NCBI GenBank assembly: GCA_017615275.1
Contig: JAGAAO010000015.1
Coordinates: 1-64,000 of the forward strand
DNA from: Butyrivibrio sp.
Lineage (GTDB): Bacteria > Bacillota > Clostridia > Lachnospirales > Lachnospiraceae
Reading direction: 5' to 3'
Length of the DNA stretch: 64,000 bases
Positions 52,187-61,802 of the stretch are shown in pieces (position 1 is the stretch's first letter; every line of letters starts with the position of its first letter). The notes under the pieces are model-generated. The model did no database searches and had not been told where the DNA came from. It saw only the letters and a program-made list of their open reading frames with translations. A program made the position numbers and the translations under genes.

Positions 52187-53536
52187 ATGAAATTAAAAAC
52201 AGCATTGGTGATATTGGCGGCAGCTTTTATCATGACAGGATGTGCAAAAAAGACTTATGAGAGTGGTTCTGGGGCTGTAGAAGCGAAGGAGAGTGCAGCA
52301 GCTGCAGAGGCGTCAGGCGGTGAATTGAATGAGACTGAGACTAAGGTAGAGCTGACAGAGGAAGAGCTTAACGAGTTTACAGAGAAGTTTGCCACCGGCG
52401 GTGAGTATTTTGGATTTCTTTTACCCGAGTATAGAAGTCCCGAAGAAATCAAATGGGATCGAGTTATAGCTTACAAATGGAATCAGGTTATATCTTACCG
52501 TTCCGAGGGCGTCAATGAAGAAGATTTAAGCGATGAAGAGAAGAGAGAATTCTACGGTGGTAATTATCCACATTGGTTTTGGGACGATTCTGTAGTACGA
52601 AAATCTGATCTTAAAGAATATATCAAAAAGCATACAGGACTTGATTATTGTCCTGAGCCTGAGGATGTACCTTTGTGGAAGTATAATGAGAAATATGATT
52701 CTTTCCTGATAAGTGCGAAGCTTTGGGAAAACGGTTCGCCTTTGTATAGCGGTAAATTTGTATCCGGAACAAGAGAAGGTGATCTGTATGAGCTAAGATT
52801 TAGGCCGGATAATGAAGGCTGGCTTAAGGCTTTGTATGCTAAGGACAGGATTATCACATTCGTAAAGTCGGGTGATGATCTTATCATAAAATCCAATATA
52901 TTTGCAAAAGATGAGCAAAGTGATCAGACATCTGAAAAAGAATTTGCATTGTATGATGAGCTTATTCAGGAAGTTGGTGAAGTGATAAAATACGCGAGAG
53001 CCCATGAAGAATATGAACTCCCGGCAGGAATCTCAGATCTTTTTTATCGGAGATATTATTTGGAGGATGAAGCGTTAGGATATTGCGAAAAAGATATTGA
53101 TGACGATGGCGTTTGTGAATTGTTCATCGGAAGTTTGGATCAATACGAGAATTATCCACCATCTTTCTGCGGTGCGATTTATGATATGTTTACTGTAAAA
53201 GACGGCGAATTGTTTCACGTTATTTCAGCATACTCAGAAAGAGATCGCTATTATCTGTGTGAAAATGGCGTGATCGAAAATGAAAGCTCAAATTCCGCAG
53301 CTGATTCTTTGTGGTTCTTTTATAGACTTAATTCCGGAAAACTGGATTTTATAGAAGGACTTTATACGATTGGTGGAATGGATTCTGATGGTAATTGGAT
53401 TAGTAGCACGTATTACAAAAATGACTCCGCAGAACAAGAAGTGACTGATCCTAACGTGGAACTATACTCTTTTGATTCGCTCGATTTTGCAAAGTACAAG
53501 TACCGGGAGATTGACTTTACACCTTTTGGTGAATAA
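52187..53536 (+). CDS. Predicted lipoprotein of unknown function
   Basis: This 449-residue protein has a lipobox (FIMTGC, Cys 19) after a short basic signal. A low-complexity Ala/Glu/Ser/Thr linker (to about residue 70) leads to an acidic, aromatic-rich region with several Asp-rich loops, including EKDIDDDGVCELFIGSLDQY, which resembles an EF-hand/dockerin-like calcium loop followed by an FG-GAP-type strand. ATG 52187 is preferred, since AGGAAG lies 10 nt upstream and the lipobox then has the normal distance. I do not recognise a named family. The location next to surface-polysaccharide genes suggests a cell-envelope role. Confidence 0.7.
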   Translation: MKLKTALVILAAAFIMTGCAKKTYESGSGAVEAKESAAAAEASGGELNETETKVELTEEELNEFTEKFATGGEYFGFLLPEYRSPEEIKWDRVIAYKWNQVISYRSEGVNEEDLSDEEKREFYGGNYPHWFWDDSVVRKSDLKEYIKKHTGLDYCPEPEDVPLWKYNEKYDSFLISAKLWENGSPLYSGKFVSGTREGDLYELRFRPDNEGWLKALYAKDRIITFVKSGDDLIIKSNIFAKDEQSDQTSEKEFALYDELIQEVGEVIKYARAHEEYELPAGISDLFYRRYYLEDEALGYCEKDIDDDGVCELFIGSLDQYENYPPSFCGAIYDMFTVKDGELFHVISAYSERDRYYLCENGVIENESSNSAADSLWFFYRLNSGKLDFIEGLYTIGGMDSDGNWISSTYYKNDSAEQEVTDPNVELYSFDSLDFAKYKYREIDFTPFGE

Positions 53537-53557
53537 GCAGGAGAAGATTTTTATTCT

Positions 53558-54829
53558 ATGGCGAAAACACTTATAAAACGAACAATATTAACGCTGCTAA
53601 TGGGAACGGTGCTGGGATACCTGGCACTGGTGGCAGTGTATGCGATTCCGACGGGAAGGATAAGAGAAAATGTAAAGAACTCGCTTGGACAGTACGAGGG
53701 AGTGAGCACGAATCCTGAGTGGTCGGTGGGGTATCAATATACGATGCTTGATGATTACACAGATGCGACATTTATTTTGGCGAACGCTATTTATCCCGGA
53801 GAGGGCGATGGTGGCAATCCGTTTGAGAACGCAGCGCTTGTGCCGCATCACGACTATGTTGGAGTGAATAACGATGTTGTCATGGAGCTTACAGATTACG
53901 ACGGAGAGAGCTTTTTGTTTAACTATGTCAGATATTGGCACGGATATCTTGTGCCGCTTAAACCGCTCCTTTTCCTGATGAGTCTTAACAGCGTTAGGAT
54001 ATTCAATTTTATTTTTCAGCTTGTGATGATCGGCTTGATCTTCCAGCTTGCGGCGCTGAAGACGGGAAATATAAAGCTTGGCGTGGCGCTTGCATGTGCG
54101 CTTGCGGTGCTTAACCCCGTTAGCTGCGCTATGAACTTCCAGTATGCTGCGGTCATGAACGTTACGTTGATCGCGCTCCTGTTCGTACTCCTTAGATACG
54201 AGAAGCTTGATATCAAGAAGGATGCGCCGATATTTTTTCTGATAATCGGAATCGTTGTGGTATACACCGACTTCCTGACTTATCCGATCGTATCGTTTCT
54301 GATGCCTCTTTTGACCTATATGATCCTTAGGAAAAAAGATCTGCTTGCAAACGCTAAGGAGGGAATCCTTGCGGTTATCACTTATCTTGCATTTTGGGGC
54401 GTGGGCTACGTCGGAATGTGGGGACTTAAGTGGGTGATCGGAACTGTTATTTCAGGTGGAAAAGAAAATGCGCTTGCTGAAGGGCTTGGACAGGTGGTTT
54501 ACAGAAGTGGAAACGGCGAGGTGCACTACGGCTTTTTCGCTACTGTACTTGCCAACTTCAAGGTGCTGTTCATAGTGCCTGTTCTTGCGGCTATACTTGT
54601 GGGAATCATAGTGGCAGCAGTTATTTTGTACAGAAATAGGAAAAAGATAAAGATTAACACCGGAGTTCTGCTTCCTGTGTTGTTTGCGGGAATGATACCG
54701 TTTATGTGGTACTTTGGAGCAAGGGAACATTCTATGGATCATGCGTATTTCACGTTCAGAAATCTTGCGGGAACCGTGATGGCATGTGTGATCGCCGTAG
54801 AGAGTCTTGTTGTAGATGAAAATAAATAG
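53558..54829 (+). CDS. Polytopic membrane protein of unknown function
   Basis: This 423-residue protein has an N-terminal membrane helix, a soluble stretch (about residues 35-120) with YTMLDDYTDATFILANAIYP, and then about eight membrane helices. The early acidic DD pair followed by membrane segments is reminiscent of GT-C-type enzymes, but no family-specific motif was found. The upstream lipoprotein gene is 21 bp away and likely co-transcribed. It ends before a bidirectional terminator that it shares with a GT2 gene. Confidence 0.6.
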   Translation: MAKTLIKRTILTLLMGTVLGYLALVAVYAIPTGRIRENVKNSLGQYEGVSTNPEWSVGYQYTMLDDYTDATFILANAIYPGEGDGGNPFENAALVPHHDYVGVNNDVVMELTDYDGESFLFNYVRYWHGYLVPLKPLLFLMSLNSVRIFNFIFQLVMIGLIFQLAALKTGNIKLGVALACALAVLNPVSCAMNFQYAAVMNVTLIALLFVLLRYEKLDIKKDAPIFFLIIGIVVVYTDFLTYPIVSFLMPLLTYMILRKKDLLANAKEGILAVITYLAFWGVGYVGMWGLKWVIGTVISGGKENALAEGLGQVVYRSGNGEVHYGFFATVLANFKVLFIVPVLAAILVGIIVAAVILYRNRKKIKINTGVLLPVLFAGMIPFMWYFGAREHSMDHAYFTFRNLAGTVMACVIAVESLVVDENK

Positions 54830-54851
54830 TCCGCGCGCGAGCGGAATTGCA

Positions 54852-54887
54852 AAATGCCTGAGAATGACCTCAGGCATTTGTTTTTTT
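54852..54887. terminator. Bidirectional intrinsic terminator
   Basis: AAATGCCTGAG (54852-54862) pairs with CTCAGGCATTT (54869-54879), followed by GTTTTTTT. It serves the plus-strand membrane protein gene; the GT2 gene on the other strand ends inside it (stop at 54870-54872). Confidence 0.85.
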
Positions 54888-55901
54888 ATCATATGTTTTC
54901 AGTATGAAGCGGGTAAAGAAAATAACCGGGGAAACCGGGTGCTTCATGCAGAAGTACAAAAGTATATTTGCTTTTGATGAAATGTCCGCTTTGGTGGACA
55001 TTATTTTTTTCCTTATATCTTCTCTTAGGAAAATCGCTCTGACTCGTGATGTCACATTCGGAGCCTGTGAGCGGAGCTCGTTCTTTAATACCACAAGCAG
55101 CATTATGACAAACTCGCGGTCCATCTGATATTCGGCTGTGGGTATTTTTTTGTCCGAAAGTATTCCTCTGAAAGTCTTGTCGGTAAGTTCGAGGTTCGAA
55201 AGAAGCTTTGGATTGTAGCCGTGAACCATGGAATCGCCGACGAGTCTGTAGTGATAGAAGTAGCCGCCGTCTGTTATGACGAGTCTTGTTGCATCACAGA
55301 TACAAGGGAGTGTGATGTTTACGTCTTCGCCCATGACGATGGAAGTGTCGCAGTATCTGATGTTATCCAGAATAAGCTTTCTTGAAATGAGCTTCATGCA
55401 CCTCGACATGGTGATGGGACGAACTTCGTTTCCTAAAATGTTTTCTTTTATCTTGTTAAGAGAATCATCGGTGTAAACGCCGGGAGCAAGGCTCTGAGTC
55501 TCTTTTCTTTTTTCGTTACTTTTCTCAACAATATAGTTGCTTGATATTATTTCGCTGTCGGAAAAAGAAGAATCGGTCTGAGCGTAGAGCTTCTCGAGCA
55601 TATCCGTATCTACCCAGTCGTCGCTGTCTATGTAGCAAAGGTAGTTTGCGGATGCCTTCTTGGAACCCTCGATCCATGCGGACATAAGCCCGCCGTTTTC
55701 TTTGTGGATTGCGATTACCTGTGCGTTTTTTGCGGCATACTCATCACACTTCTTAGAGCTTATGCCGTCGGTGGAGCCGTCATCTACAAGAATTACTTCG
55801 TAGTCTGTAAAGGTCTGCGACAGCACGCTTTTTAGACATTCGTCCATATATTTGGCGGTATTGTATACCGGAATGATCACGCTGATCTTTGGCTCTGGCA
55901 T
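54870..55901 (-). CDS. GT2-family glycosyltransferase
   Basis: This 343-residue GT-A enzyme begins with the standard SVIIPVYNTAKYMDECLKSV, the nucleotide-binding VILVDDGSTDG, HKENGGLMSAWIEGSKKA and the DxD-type metal site in YLCYIDSDDWVDTDML. The C-terminal 120 residues are helical and probably bind the acceptor or membrane, as the end is Lys/Phe-rich. It is transcribed opposite to the main cluster as a single gene and may add a side group to the surface glycan. GGAAGGAA upstream supports ATG 55901. Confidence 0.92.
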   Translation of the reverse strand: MPEPKISVIIPVYNTAKYMDECLKSVLSQTFTDYEVILVDDGSTDGISSKKCDEYAAKNAQVIAIHKENGGLMSAWIEGSKKASANYLCYIDSDDWVDTDMLEKLYAQTDSSFSDSEIISSNYIVEKSNEKRKETQSLAPGVYTDDSLNKIKENILGNEVRPITMSRCMKLISRKLILDNIRYCDTSIVMGEDVNITLPCICDATRLVITDGGYFYHYRLVGDSMVHGYNPKLLSNLELTDKTFRGILSDKKIPTAEYQMDREFVIMLLVVLKNELRSQAPNVTSRVRAIFLREDIRKKIMSTKADISSKANILLYFCMKHPVSPVIFFTRFILKTYDKKTNA

Positions 55902-56026
55902 CTTAGTTCCTTCCCCGTGGTGTTGCCTGATTTATGACAACGCCGCTCTCTTTTCCTTTTCATATTCTATCAATCTTGTTCCTATATTGACAAGGTGTTT
56001 GGGGAACGAGAGGATTTTCCCAAGCC

Positions 56027-56112
56027 TTAGAATTCCAATCGCATCTGATACCATGTCACGCCGCCGTGGGTGGATTCCGAGATACCTTCGTTTTTAAAGC
56101 CGACTTTGGCGA
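56027..56112 (-). pseudogene. C-terminal fragment of a GNAT acetyltransferase
   Basis: Minus-strand reading gives AKVGFKNEGISESTHGGVTW then YQMRLEF and a stop. The intact GNAT at 63353-63874 ends AKFGFENEGISSSTHGDVTW, YQMRLVF, so this is a paralogous 3' fragment. A stop codon lies just upstream in frame and no other part of the gene is present. It shows that a related gene was deleted here or that a duplication captured only its 3' end. Confidence 0.75.
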
Positions 56113-56165
56113 TTTATAGAATGAAAATGCTTATAAGTTTTTGCTGAGTTGGTTGCAAAAAAGTC

Positions 56166-56194
56166 TTGACATAATACGACTGCCGTAGTATTAA
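56166..56194 (+). promoter_or_regulatory. Promoter of the M13 peptidase/ABC operon
   Basis: TTGACA (56166-56171) with a 17-bp spacer to TATTAA (56189-56194). The spacer and -10 lie within palindromic operator boxes, so repression by steric occlusion is expected. Confidence 0.65.
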
Positions 56195-56233
56195 TACTAT
56201 GACAGTCGTATTATATTTAACGTAGTACGACAG
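56173..56233. promoter_or_regulatory. BlaI/MecI/CopY-like operator array
   Basis: TACGACTGCCGTAGTA (56175-56190) and TACTATGACAGTCGTA (56195-56210) are each imperfect palindromes 20 bp apart, and together they form a 40-bp inverted repeat (56173-56212) with 18 of 20 arm positions matched. A further half-site, TACGACAG, lies at 56226-56233. The TAC-nAC...GTnGTA pattern resembles operators of BlaI/MecI/CopY winged-helix repressors. No such regulator is encoded in this window. Confidence 0.6.
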
Positions 56234-56266
56234 ATGAAACAAAAATCATATGAAAGGATCGGTGAT

Positions 56267-58258
56267 ATGAAAAAAAGAATACAAGGTTTTGTAGTGGGAC
56301 TGACTATTGCATCCGTTCTTGCTCTTTCGGTTTGCGAAACCGGTGTGCGGGCTGAAGAAGCAGGCGGTGAAACTCAAAAAGATACCAAAACTAAAGTATC
56401 AACAGATATTCGTCCTCAGGATGATTTTTTTGGATATGTAAATGCTAAGACCCTTAGGGAGGCGGATATCGACCCTAAATACGGATTCGGTTCGTTCGAA
56501 GAATGCGGCAAAATAGCAGATCAAAAGCTGTTTGGAATCATTGATGAGATAAACAGTGAAGAAGTTCACACTTCACCTGATGCGGAGAAAATCGCGGCAT
56601 ATTATGATCAGATCGTATCTTATGATGCCGGCGCAAGTGATGCCGACAAGGATTTTGAAGATGTAAGAAAAGAGATTGAAGGAATAAGTAGTAAGCAGGA
56701 ATACATGGAAGTACTCGGCAAGATTAAAAGGATTTACGGAATATGTCCTGCATTTAATTTTGAAGCAGACTATGACGGTATGATTCGAGCGGATGAATAT
56801 ACTTTCGGCTTTAACGGGATTAAGTCAATCTTTGGGAAAAAAATTAAAGATATTGCGGAATCTTTGGAAGGAAGAACGGGAGTAAGAGACCATGTAAAAG
56901 AAGTTCTGGTTGGTCTTGGAACGGAAAAGAAGGAAGCAGAAAAAGTAGCAGACAATTTTGCGGCACTTGCTGTTGATATAGCCTATAAAAGCAAGGATTT
57001 GAAATTTGGACAGTTTAGCTTTGAAGCAATAGATGCTAAAGACATGGAGGAGCTTAAGGTTGATACTAAGAGCTTTGAAAAAGGTTTGCTGCTTGAAAAT
57101 CCATACGGTTATTGGGTTGCTGCGGCTGCGGAAAAAGAGCAGCTTGCATGTATAGCCGAGAAACTTGATGACGTTAATAACCTTGAGGCATTTAAGACAT
57201 GGATGCTCATCGAATATATAGACAAATACAACCAGTTTTTTTCCAATAAATATAAGAATCTGAAAGTCACATACGGAGAAAAAACGGAAAATCCGGATAT
57301 GCAGGCAAAGGTAAGGATTCAAACAGATCTTGAGGATAATCTCGGAAGAATATATGTGGAAAAGTATTATCCGGAATCAAAGGATGAGAAAGTAAAAGAA
57401 ATGTGTGAGAGTATCAAGGACTCATACAGAGAATTGATAGGTAAAGCAGATTGGCTTACCGAAGATGGAAGAACTAATCTCCTTAATAAGCTTGAAGCAA
57501 TTGAATTCACAACAGGCGGTAATTACACTGAAACAGCGATAAGCACAGATAATCTGATCGGAAAAGACTTTTATGATACATATAAGAATTTGCAGAGTTT
57601 TAAGATTGAGAATTTCAGAGAATTGATAAAAAGACCTCGCCCCAAGAGGGGACATACCATGCAGCCTCAGACAGTGAATGCGTGCTTTATGGTGGACAAT
57701 GTGGTGGTTATGACCGGCGGTATTACAGAGGGAGTATTTTTTGACGAGAAGAGCAGTGAGTACAGCAATCTCGGAAGACTCGGGATGGTTATAGCGCATG
57801 AAGTCGGTCATGCATTTGATTCCAATTGTATCAATTGGGATGACAAGGGAAATTACAACCCGGAGTGGTTAAATGAGACAGACAGAAAAGCATTAAAGGA
57901 AAGAGCCAATATGTGTATCGATTATTACAATGATCGAACGATCATGGATGTATATCACGTGGACGGCGTGCAGACACTTGGTGAAAACTATGCGGATATA
58001 GGTGCTATTGAGTGTGTTTCCAATATAGCAAAAGAAAAGGAAGACTTTATTGAAATGTATGAAGGATTTGCGGAGATTTGGCGAGGAATCAAAAGTGATG
58101 TAGCCGGAATAGATCAGCTTCACAGTGATGAGCACAGTCCCGATCCTGTAAGAGTAAATGCGCCATTGGGTTCTTGTGAGCAGTTCTATGAAGTCTATGG
58201 TGTAAAAGAGGGAGACGGTATGTACGTAGCTCCCGAGAAGAGAGTCGAAAGGTGGTAA
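56267..58258 (+). CDS. M13-family zinc metallopeptidase (PepO/neprilysin-like)
   Basis: This 663-residue secreted or membrane-anchored endopeptidase has an N-terminal hydrophobic signal (FVVGLTIASVLALSV), with no clear lipobox. The family opening PQDDFFGYVNAKTLREADID is present. Zinc ligands are in MVIAHEVGHAFDSN (H511, E512, H515) and GENYADIGAIEC (E573, with D577), and the usual PQTVNACFMVDN substrate-binding strand precedes them. Length is normal for M13. ATG 56267 has AAAGGA eight bases upstream; ATG 56234 is possible. It heads an operon with a MacB-like ABC exporter. Confidence 0.9.
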   Translation: MKKRIQGFVVGLTIASVLALSVCETGVRAEEAGGETQKDTKTKVSTDIRPQDDFFGYVNAKTLREADIDPKYGFGSFEECGKIADQKLFGIIDEINSEEVHTSPDAEKIAAYYDQIVSYDAGASDADKDFEDVRKEIEGISSKQEYMEVLGKIKRIYGICPAFNFEADYDGMIRADEYTFGFNGIKSIFGKKIKDIAESLEGRTGVRDHVKEVLVGLGTEKKEAEKVADNFAALAVDIAYKSKDLKFGQFSFEAIDAKDMEELKVDTKSFEKGLLLENPYGYWVAAAAEKEQLACIAEKLDDVNNLEAFKTWMLIEYIDKYNQFFSNKYKNLKVTYGEKTENPDMQAKVRIQTDLEDNLGRIYVEKYYPESKDEKVKEMCESIKDSYRELIGKADWLTEDGRTNLLNKLEAIEFTTGGNYTETAISTDNLIGKDFYDTYKNLQSFKIENFRELIKRPRPKRGHTMQPQTVNACFMVDNVVVMTGGITEGVFFDEKSSEYSNLGRLGMVIAHEVGHAFDSNCINWDDKGNYNPEWLNETDRKALKERANMCIDYYNDRTIMDVYHVDGVQTLGENYADIGAIECVSNIAKEKEDFIEMYEGFAEIWRGIKSDVAGIDQLHSDEHSPDPVRVNAPLGSCEQFYEVYGVKEGDGMYVAPEKRVERW

Positions 58259-58259
58259 C

Positions 58260-60779
58260 ATGGGAGTTATTTTAAAACATACATTTAGAAATATATTTGC
58301 AAAACCACTTATGACAATATTTCTTGTGGTTAGCATAACGATATGCGCATTTGCGGGCATGCTGGCTTTCGATATGAGCAACAGTGCGGAAAATATTTTT
58401 ATGAATGTTTTCAATATGGTATACGGAACCTCAAATGTAGTTGTTGAGTCATCGGATAATATAGATGAAAGTGATCTGGAAGGGCTTCCCGATTTTGAAG
58501 CGACATATGTTTCTGTAAAAACTTCAAATATTACGGTTCGTAACGATCAGATGTACGCATATTACAATGAGAAAAAACTCAATATATCAGGTGTGGACGT
58601 TGAGAGTGCTTCTAAGATGAGACTTATTCCCAAAGATGTTGTACTGAGTGCGGATGAAATAATCATTGATGAAGTTATGGCTAAAGAGCTTGCTCTTAAA
58701 GAGGGAGATATGTTCAAGGTCTACGGCGATAACTATGTCGATTCTGAGTTTAAGATCAAGAAGATATCAAAGCTAAGCGGACTTCTCTATTCGGAATATT
58801 CAGCTATTGTTTCAGATGAAGGGATGGCAAAACTGTGTTATAACGGCAAACCAAAACACAATACTGTTTATATAAAGGTTCTGGATAAGACGAAGATCGG
58901 TGAATTTTGCAACGCGGTAGAAGAAAGATTTCCCGGTTACGATGTTTTAGATATTATGGGCGATAAGATGGTCCAGGATCAGATAAATATGGCAAGTAAC
59001 AGCTATAAAATTTTGTTCCTTATAACGCTTATGCTTGTTATTTTTGTTACGGTTACACTTTCTGAAAGGATAATGCGCGACAGAATGTCGACAATCGGAA
59101 CCTTAAGAAGTCTTGGCGTATCACCAAGCATTACGGCAAGGGTTATACTTGTTGAAAATATGTTTTACGGATTATTCGGCGGATTGATCGGAACAGGATT
59201 TTATGTGGCTTTAAGAGATACCATATTTAATATTATATTTACTTTAACTGACGGAAATAGAGAGTTTGATATGGATATTGGAAGTGTATCAATTCCGGTC
59301 ATGATTGCGGTGATCATCGGCGCGATAATAGTGGAAATGCTATGTCCTTTGAGAGAACTTATAAAAGCTACCAATACGGCTATCAGAGATATAATTTTTG
59401 ACAATAAGAATACGGAATACAAGTATAAAGAGAAGAATAAGGTCATTTCGATCATATGCGCTGTCATAGCCGGTGTTATGAGTGTTCTGATATTTACGGT
59501 ATATAAGGACAGTGTAATTCTAAGTGCTTTGGGATTTGTATTTATAGTGATCTCTGTTGTTTGTGGTTATCCTTTCATACTTAGAGCGGTATCAAAGATG
59601 ATCGGGAACATCGGTATGAAGAGTGGTGATCCGGTACTTGGACTTGCGGCTACAAACCTGAGAACCAATAAGACTGCGATAGGAAGTTCAAAACTTGCAT
59701 TTATTGCAACAAGTATATGTTTGGTATTGTTTGTTCTCGTCACTTCATCGAAACATGAAACAGAGATACTACCGGCGGATGCGGATGTGATTCTAAGAGG
59801 GCTTTCGGAAAGTATTGAATCGTATGAGTACATCGAAAAGCTGGAGGGAGTAAACAAGGTTGAATATGATTATTCAAGAGGTGACAGTATACTTGTCGGA
59901 AAAGAGAAGATAGAAGACTATCTTGAGAATAAATACAATAGAAAGTTTGATGATGAGTTTGTAAATATAAACGTATTCGGAACCGAAGGTAATCCGGAAC
60001 TTAATCGTGGTTATAAAGGGATTCCTGATGTTATAAACGGTGATGAAATATATTTGGCAAAAAATATAGCAAAGGAGCTTAGCCTTAAAGTCGGGGACAG
60101 TGCGGATATTCTTTTTGATGCAGAGGGAGTGGTTCCTTATAGAGGTACCTTCAAGGTTGCGGGAATTATTGATTCGGCTATGGCGGATAAATCCAATAAA
60201 ACAATTGTGCTTCCTCTTGATGTGTATAAACAGATCTACTTTGACAGACCAAGTAAAGCCTATATAAAAACAGATGATCCCGGGAAAACGGTTGAACTTA
60301 TCAAGAGCTATTCATCCAGTACTATATCAAAAATAAAAACTATGGATGATTATATGAAAGAGGTTAAGGAACAGTCCGGTGGTTCATTGGCACTTCTTTC
60401 AATGATAATAATCATGGGAGTTTCGTTGTCTCTCGTTGGTATATACTGCAACCAGATCGTCGGATTTGAGAGCAGAAAGAGGGAAAGTGCGGTTCTGGTT
60501 TCAACCGCTATGAGTAAAGACAAACTTGTTAAGCTTTTTTTGGAAGAAACTGTGTTATCGGGACTTATAGCAATCGGTATCGGAACGGTCATAGGATTTG
60601 TGGAAACAGTGATTGTATTTAAGGCTTTAAATGCGATGAATGGAGCGGAAATATATATAAACGCCGGGAAAATCGCTGTTTTCCTGTTGGCTTTGTATTT
60701 TACATTCAGTATTACGATGATAAAGACAACGAGAGATATTAACAAGATGAAAATAGCAGATCAGTTAAAGTATGAATAA
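58260..60779 (+). CDS. MacB/FtsX-type ABC transporter permease
   Basis: This 839-residue membrane protein has two FtsX-like domains: an N-terminal helix (PLMTIFLVVSITICAFAGML), a large external domain (about 60-230), three helices (KILFLITLMLVIFVTVTLSE onwards), a second external domain around 490-690, and three final helices ending in FLLALYFTFSITMI. This is the layout of exporters or mechanotransmission proteins that act on peptides, lipoproteins or antimicrobial peptides. It starts one base after the peptidase stop and is followed by its ATPase. With the M13 peptidase, the unit resembles bacitracin/peptide-detoxification modules, but no direct proof exists. Confidence 0.88.
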   Translation: MGVILKHTFRNIFAKPLMTIFLVVSITICAFAGMLAFDMSNSAENIFMNVFNMVYGTSNVVVESSDNIDESDLEGLPDFEATYVSVKTSNITVRNDQMYAYYNEKKLNISGVDVESASKMRLIPKDVVLSADEIIIDEVMAKELALKEGDMFKVYGDNYVDSEFKIKKISKLSGLLYSEYSAIVSDEGMAKLCYNGKPKHNTVYIKVLDKTKIGEFCNAVEERFPGYDVLDIMGDKMVQDQINMASNSYKILFLITLMLVIFVTVTLSERIMRDRMSTIGTLRSLGVSPSITARVILVENMFYGLFGGLIGTGFYVALRDTIFNIIFTLTDGNREFDMDIGSVSIPVMIAVIIGAIIVEMLCPLRELIKATNTAIRDIIFDNKNTEYKYKEKNKVISIICAVIAGVMSVLIFTVYKDSVILSALGFVFIVISVVCGYPFILRAVSKMIGNIGMKSGDPVLGLAATNLRTNKTAIGSSKLAFIATSICLVLFVLVTSSKHETEILPADADVILRGLSESIESYEYIEKLEGVNKVEYDYSRGDSILVGKEKIEDYLENKYNRKFDDEFVNINVFGTEGNPELNRGYKGIPDVINGDEIYLAKNIAKELSLKVGDSADILFDAEGVVPYRGTFKVAGIIDSAMADKSNKTIVLPLDVYKQIYFDRPSKAYIKTDDPGKTVELIKSYSSSTISKIKTMDDYMKEVKEQSGGSLALLSMIIIMGVSLSLVGIYCNQIVGFESRKRESAVLVSTAMSKDKLVKLFLEETVLSGLIAIGIGTVIGFVETVIVFKALNAMNGAEIYINAGKIAVFLLALYFTFSITMIKTTRDINKMKIADQLKYE

Positions 60780-60793
60780 TAGTAGCATGAGCG

Positions 60794-61468
60794 ATGAAGA
60801 ATATAATTGAAGTAAAAGATGTAAAAAAAGAGTTTGGATCCGAAAAGACAATCAGAACCAAGGTGCTTGACGGAGTTTGCATGAATGTGGAAGAAGGAGA
60901 ATTTGTATCCCTTATGGGTGCTTCCGGAAGCGGTAAATCAACTCTCCTTTATCTGATCGGCGGTCTTGACAGGGATTTTTCCGGGGATATATATGTATGC
61001 GGAAAGAATATATCGAATATCAAGGAAAAAGAGCTTTCCGAGATAAGGCTTAATGATATCGGATTTATTTTCCAGTTCTACAACCTTGTACAGAATCTCA
61101 ATGTTGAAGATAATATAATGCTTCCGCAGCTTGTGGCGGGAAAGAGCCGTGCAAGCCTTGAGAAGAAACTTGATGAAATACTTAAGATTGTAGGACTTAC
61201 GGAAAAGAGAAAACAATATCCGTCAAAGCTTTCCGGAGGACAGCAGCAGAGAGTTGCCATAGCAAGAGCTGTTTTGGGTGAGCCAAAACTTATCCTTGCG
61301 GATGAGGCTACAGGTAATCTTGATAAGAAGTCGGGAGCCGAGATCATGGAATTGTTCAGGAGAATAAATATAGAGAAAGGAATCAGTTTTCTTCAGGTTA
61401 CACACTCTGAGAAGTGCGCGGAATACGGAGACAGAGTCGTATGGCTTGATTCGGGTAAGACTATATAA
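60794..61468 (+). CDS. MacB/LolD-type ABC transporter ATPase
   Basis: This 224-residue ATPase partners with the upstream permease. Walker A is [14 protein letters not shown], the Q-loop FIFQFYNLV, signature [14 protein letters not shown], Walker [13 protein letters not shown] and the His-switch [13 protein letters not shown]. Family members of this size energise FtsX-type permeases. It is the last gene of the operator-controlled operon; the thioesterase remnant follows immediately. Confidence 0.94.
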   Translation: MKNIIEVKDVKKEFGSEKTIRTKVLDGVCMNVEEGEFVSLMGASGSGKSTLLYLIGGLDRDFSGDIYVCGKNISNIKEKELSEIRLNDIGFIFQFYNLVQNLNVEDNIMLPQLVAGKSRASLEKKLDEILKIVGLTEKRKQYPSKLSGGQQQRVAIARAVLGEPKLILADEATGNLDKKSGAEIMELFRRINIEKGISFLQVTHSEKCAEYGDRVVWLDSGKTI

Positions 61469-61484
61469 AGATAAGAATGTATAT

Positions 61485-61755
61485 GTGGATCATCAGATAG
61501 ATAAAAAGAATGTGGAAGACTCGATAACAGAGTGGACCAGAGTCGTTAAATACGGCGACATCAACAGCGAGAACAGGCTGTTTGGCGGCAAGCTTATGTC
61601 GTGGATCGATGAAGTTGCGGGGACGGTTGCAATAAGACACTCCGGTTCTGGTGCCTTACGGTCTCAATGTAAAGACTGAGAGCGAGAGAGCTGAGTGGGA
61701 AGGCGCCGAGAAGAGAATTGCACTTCGCAAGCAGCGCAGGATGGAAGGATTCTGA
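61485..61755 (+). pseudogene. Acyl-CoA thioesterase (hotdog family), internally deleted
   Basis: The first frame reads NVEDSITEWTRVVKYGDINS then RLFGGKLMSWIDEVAGTVAI, the N-terminal half of a cytosolic acyl-CoA hydrolase (YciA/BFIT type). A second frame continues VPYGLNVKTESERAEWEGAE and ends RKQRRMEGF at TGA 61753-61755, the C-terminal tail of the same family. The central hotdog strands, about 60 residues, are missing and the frame changes near 61648. Such a deletion removes the fold, so no active enzyme is expected. A terminator follows. Confidence 0.75.
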
Positions 61756-61767
61756 TTTTGATTTTTT

Positions 61768-61802
61768 AAAAGGAAATGCCTTAGTTGGTATTTCCTTTTT
61801 TT
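61768..61802 (+). terminator. Intrinsic terminator
   Basis: AAAAGGAAATGCC (61768-61780) pairs with GGTATTTCCTTTT (61787-61799) with one G-U pair, a 6-nt loop and a T tract. It ends transcription from the ABC operon and the thioesterase remnant. Confidence 0.85.
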
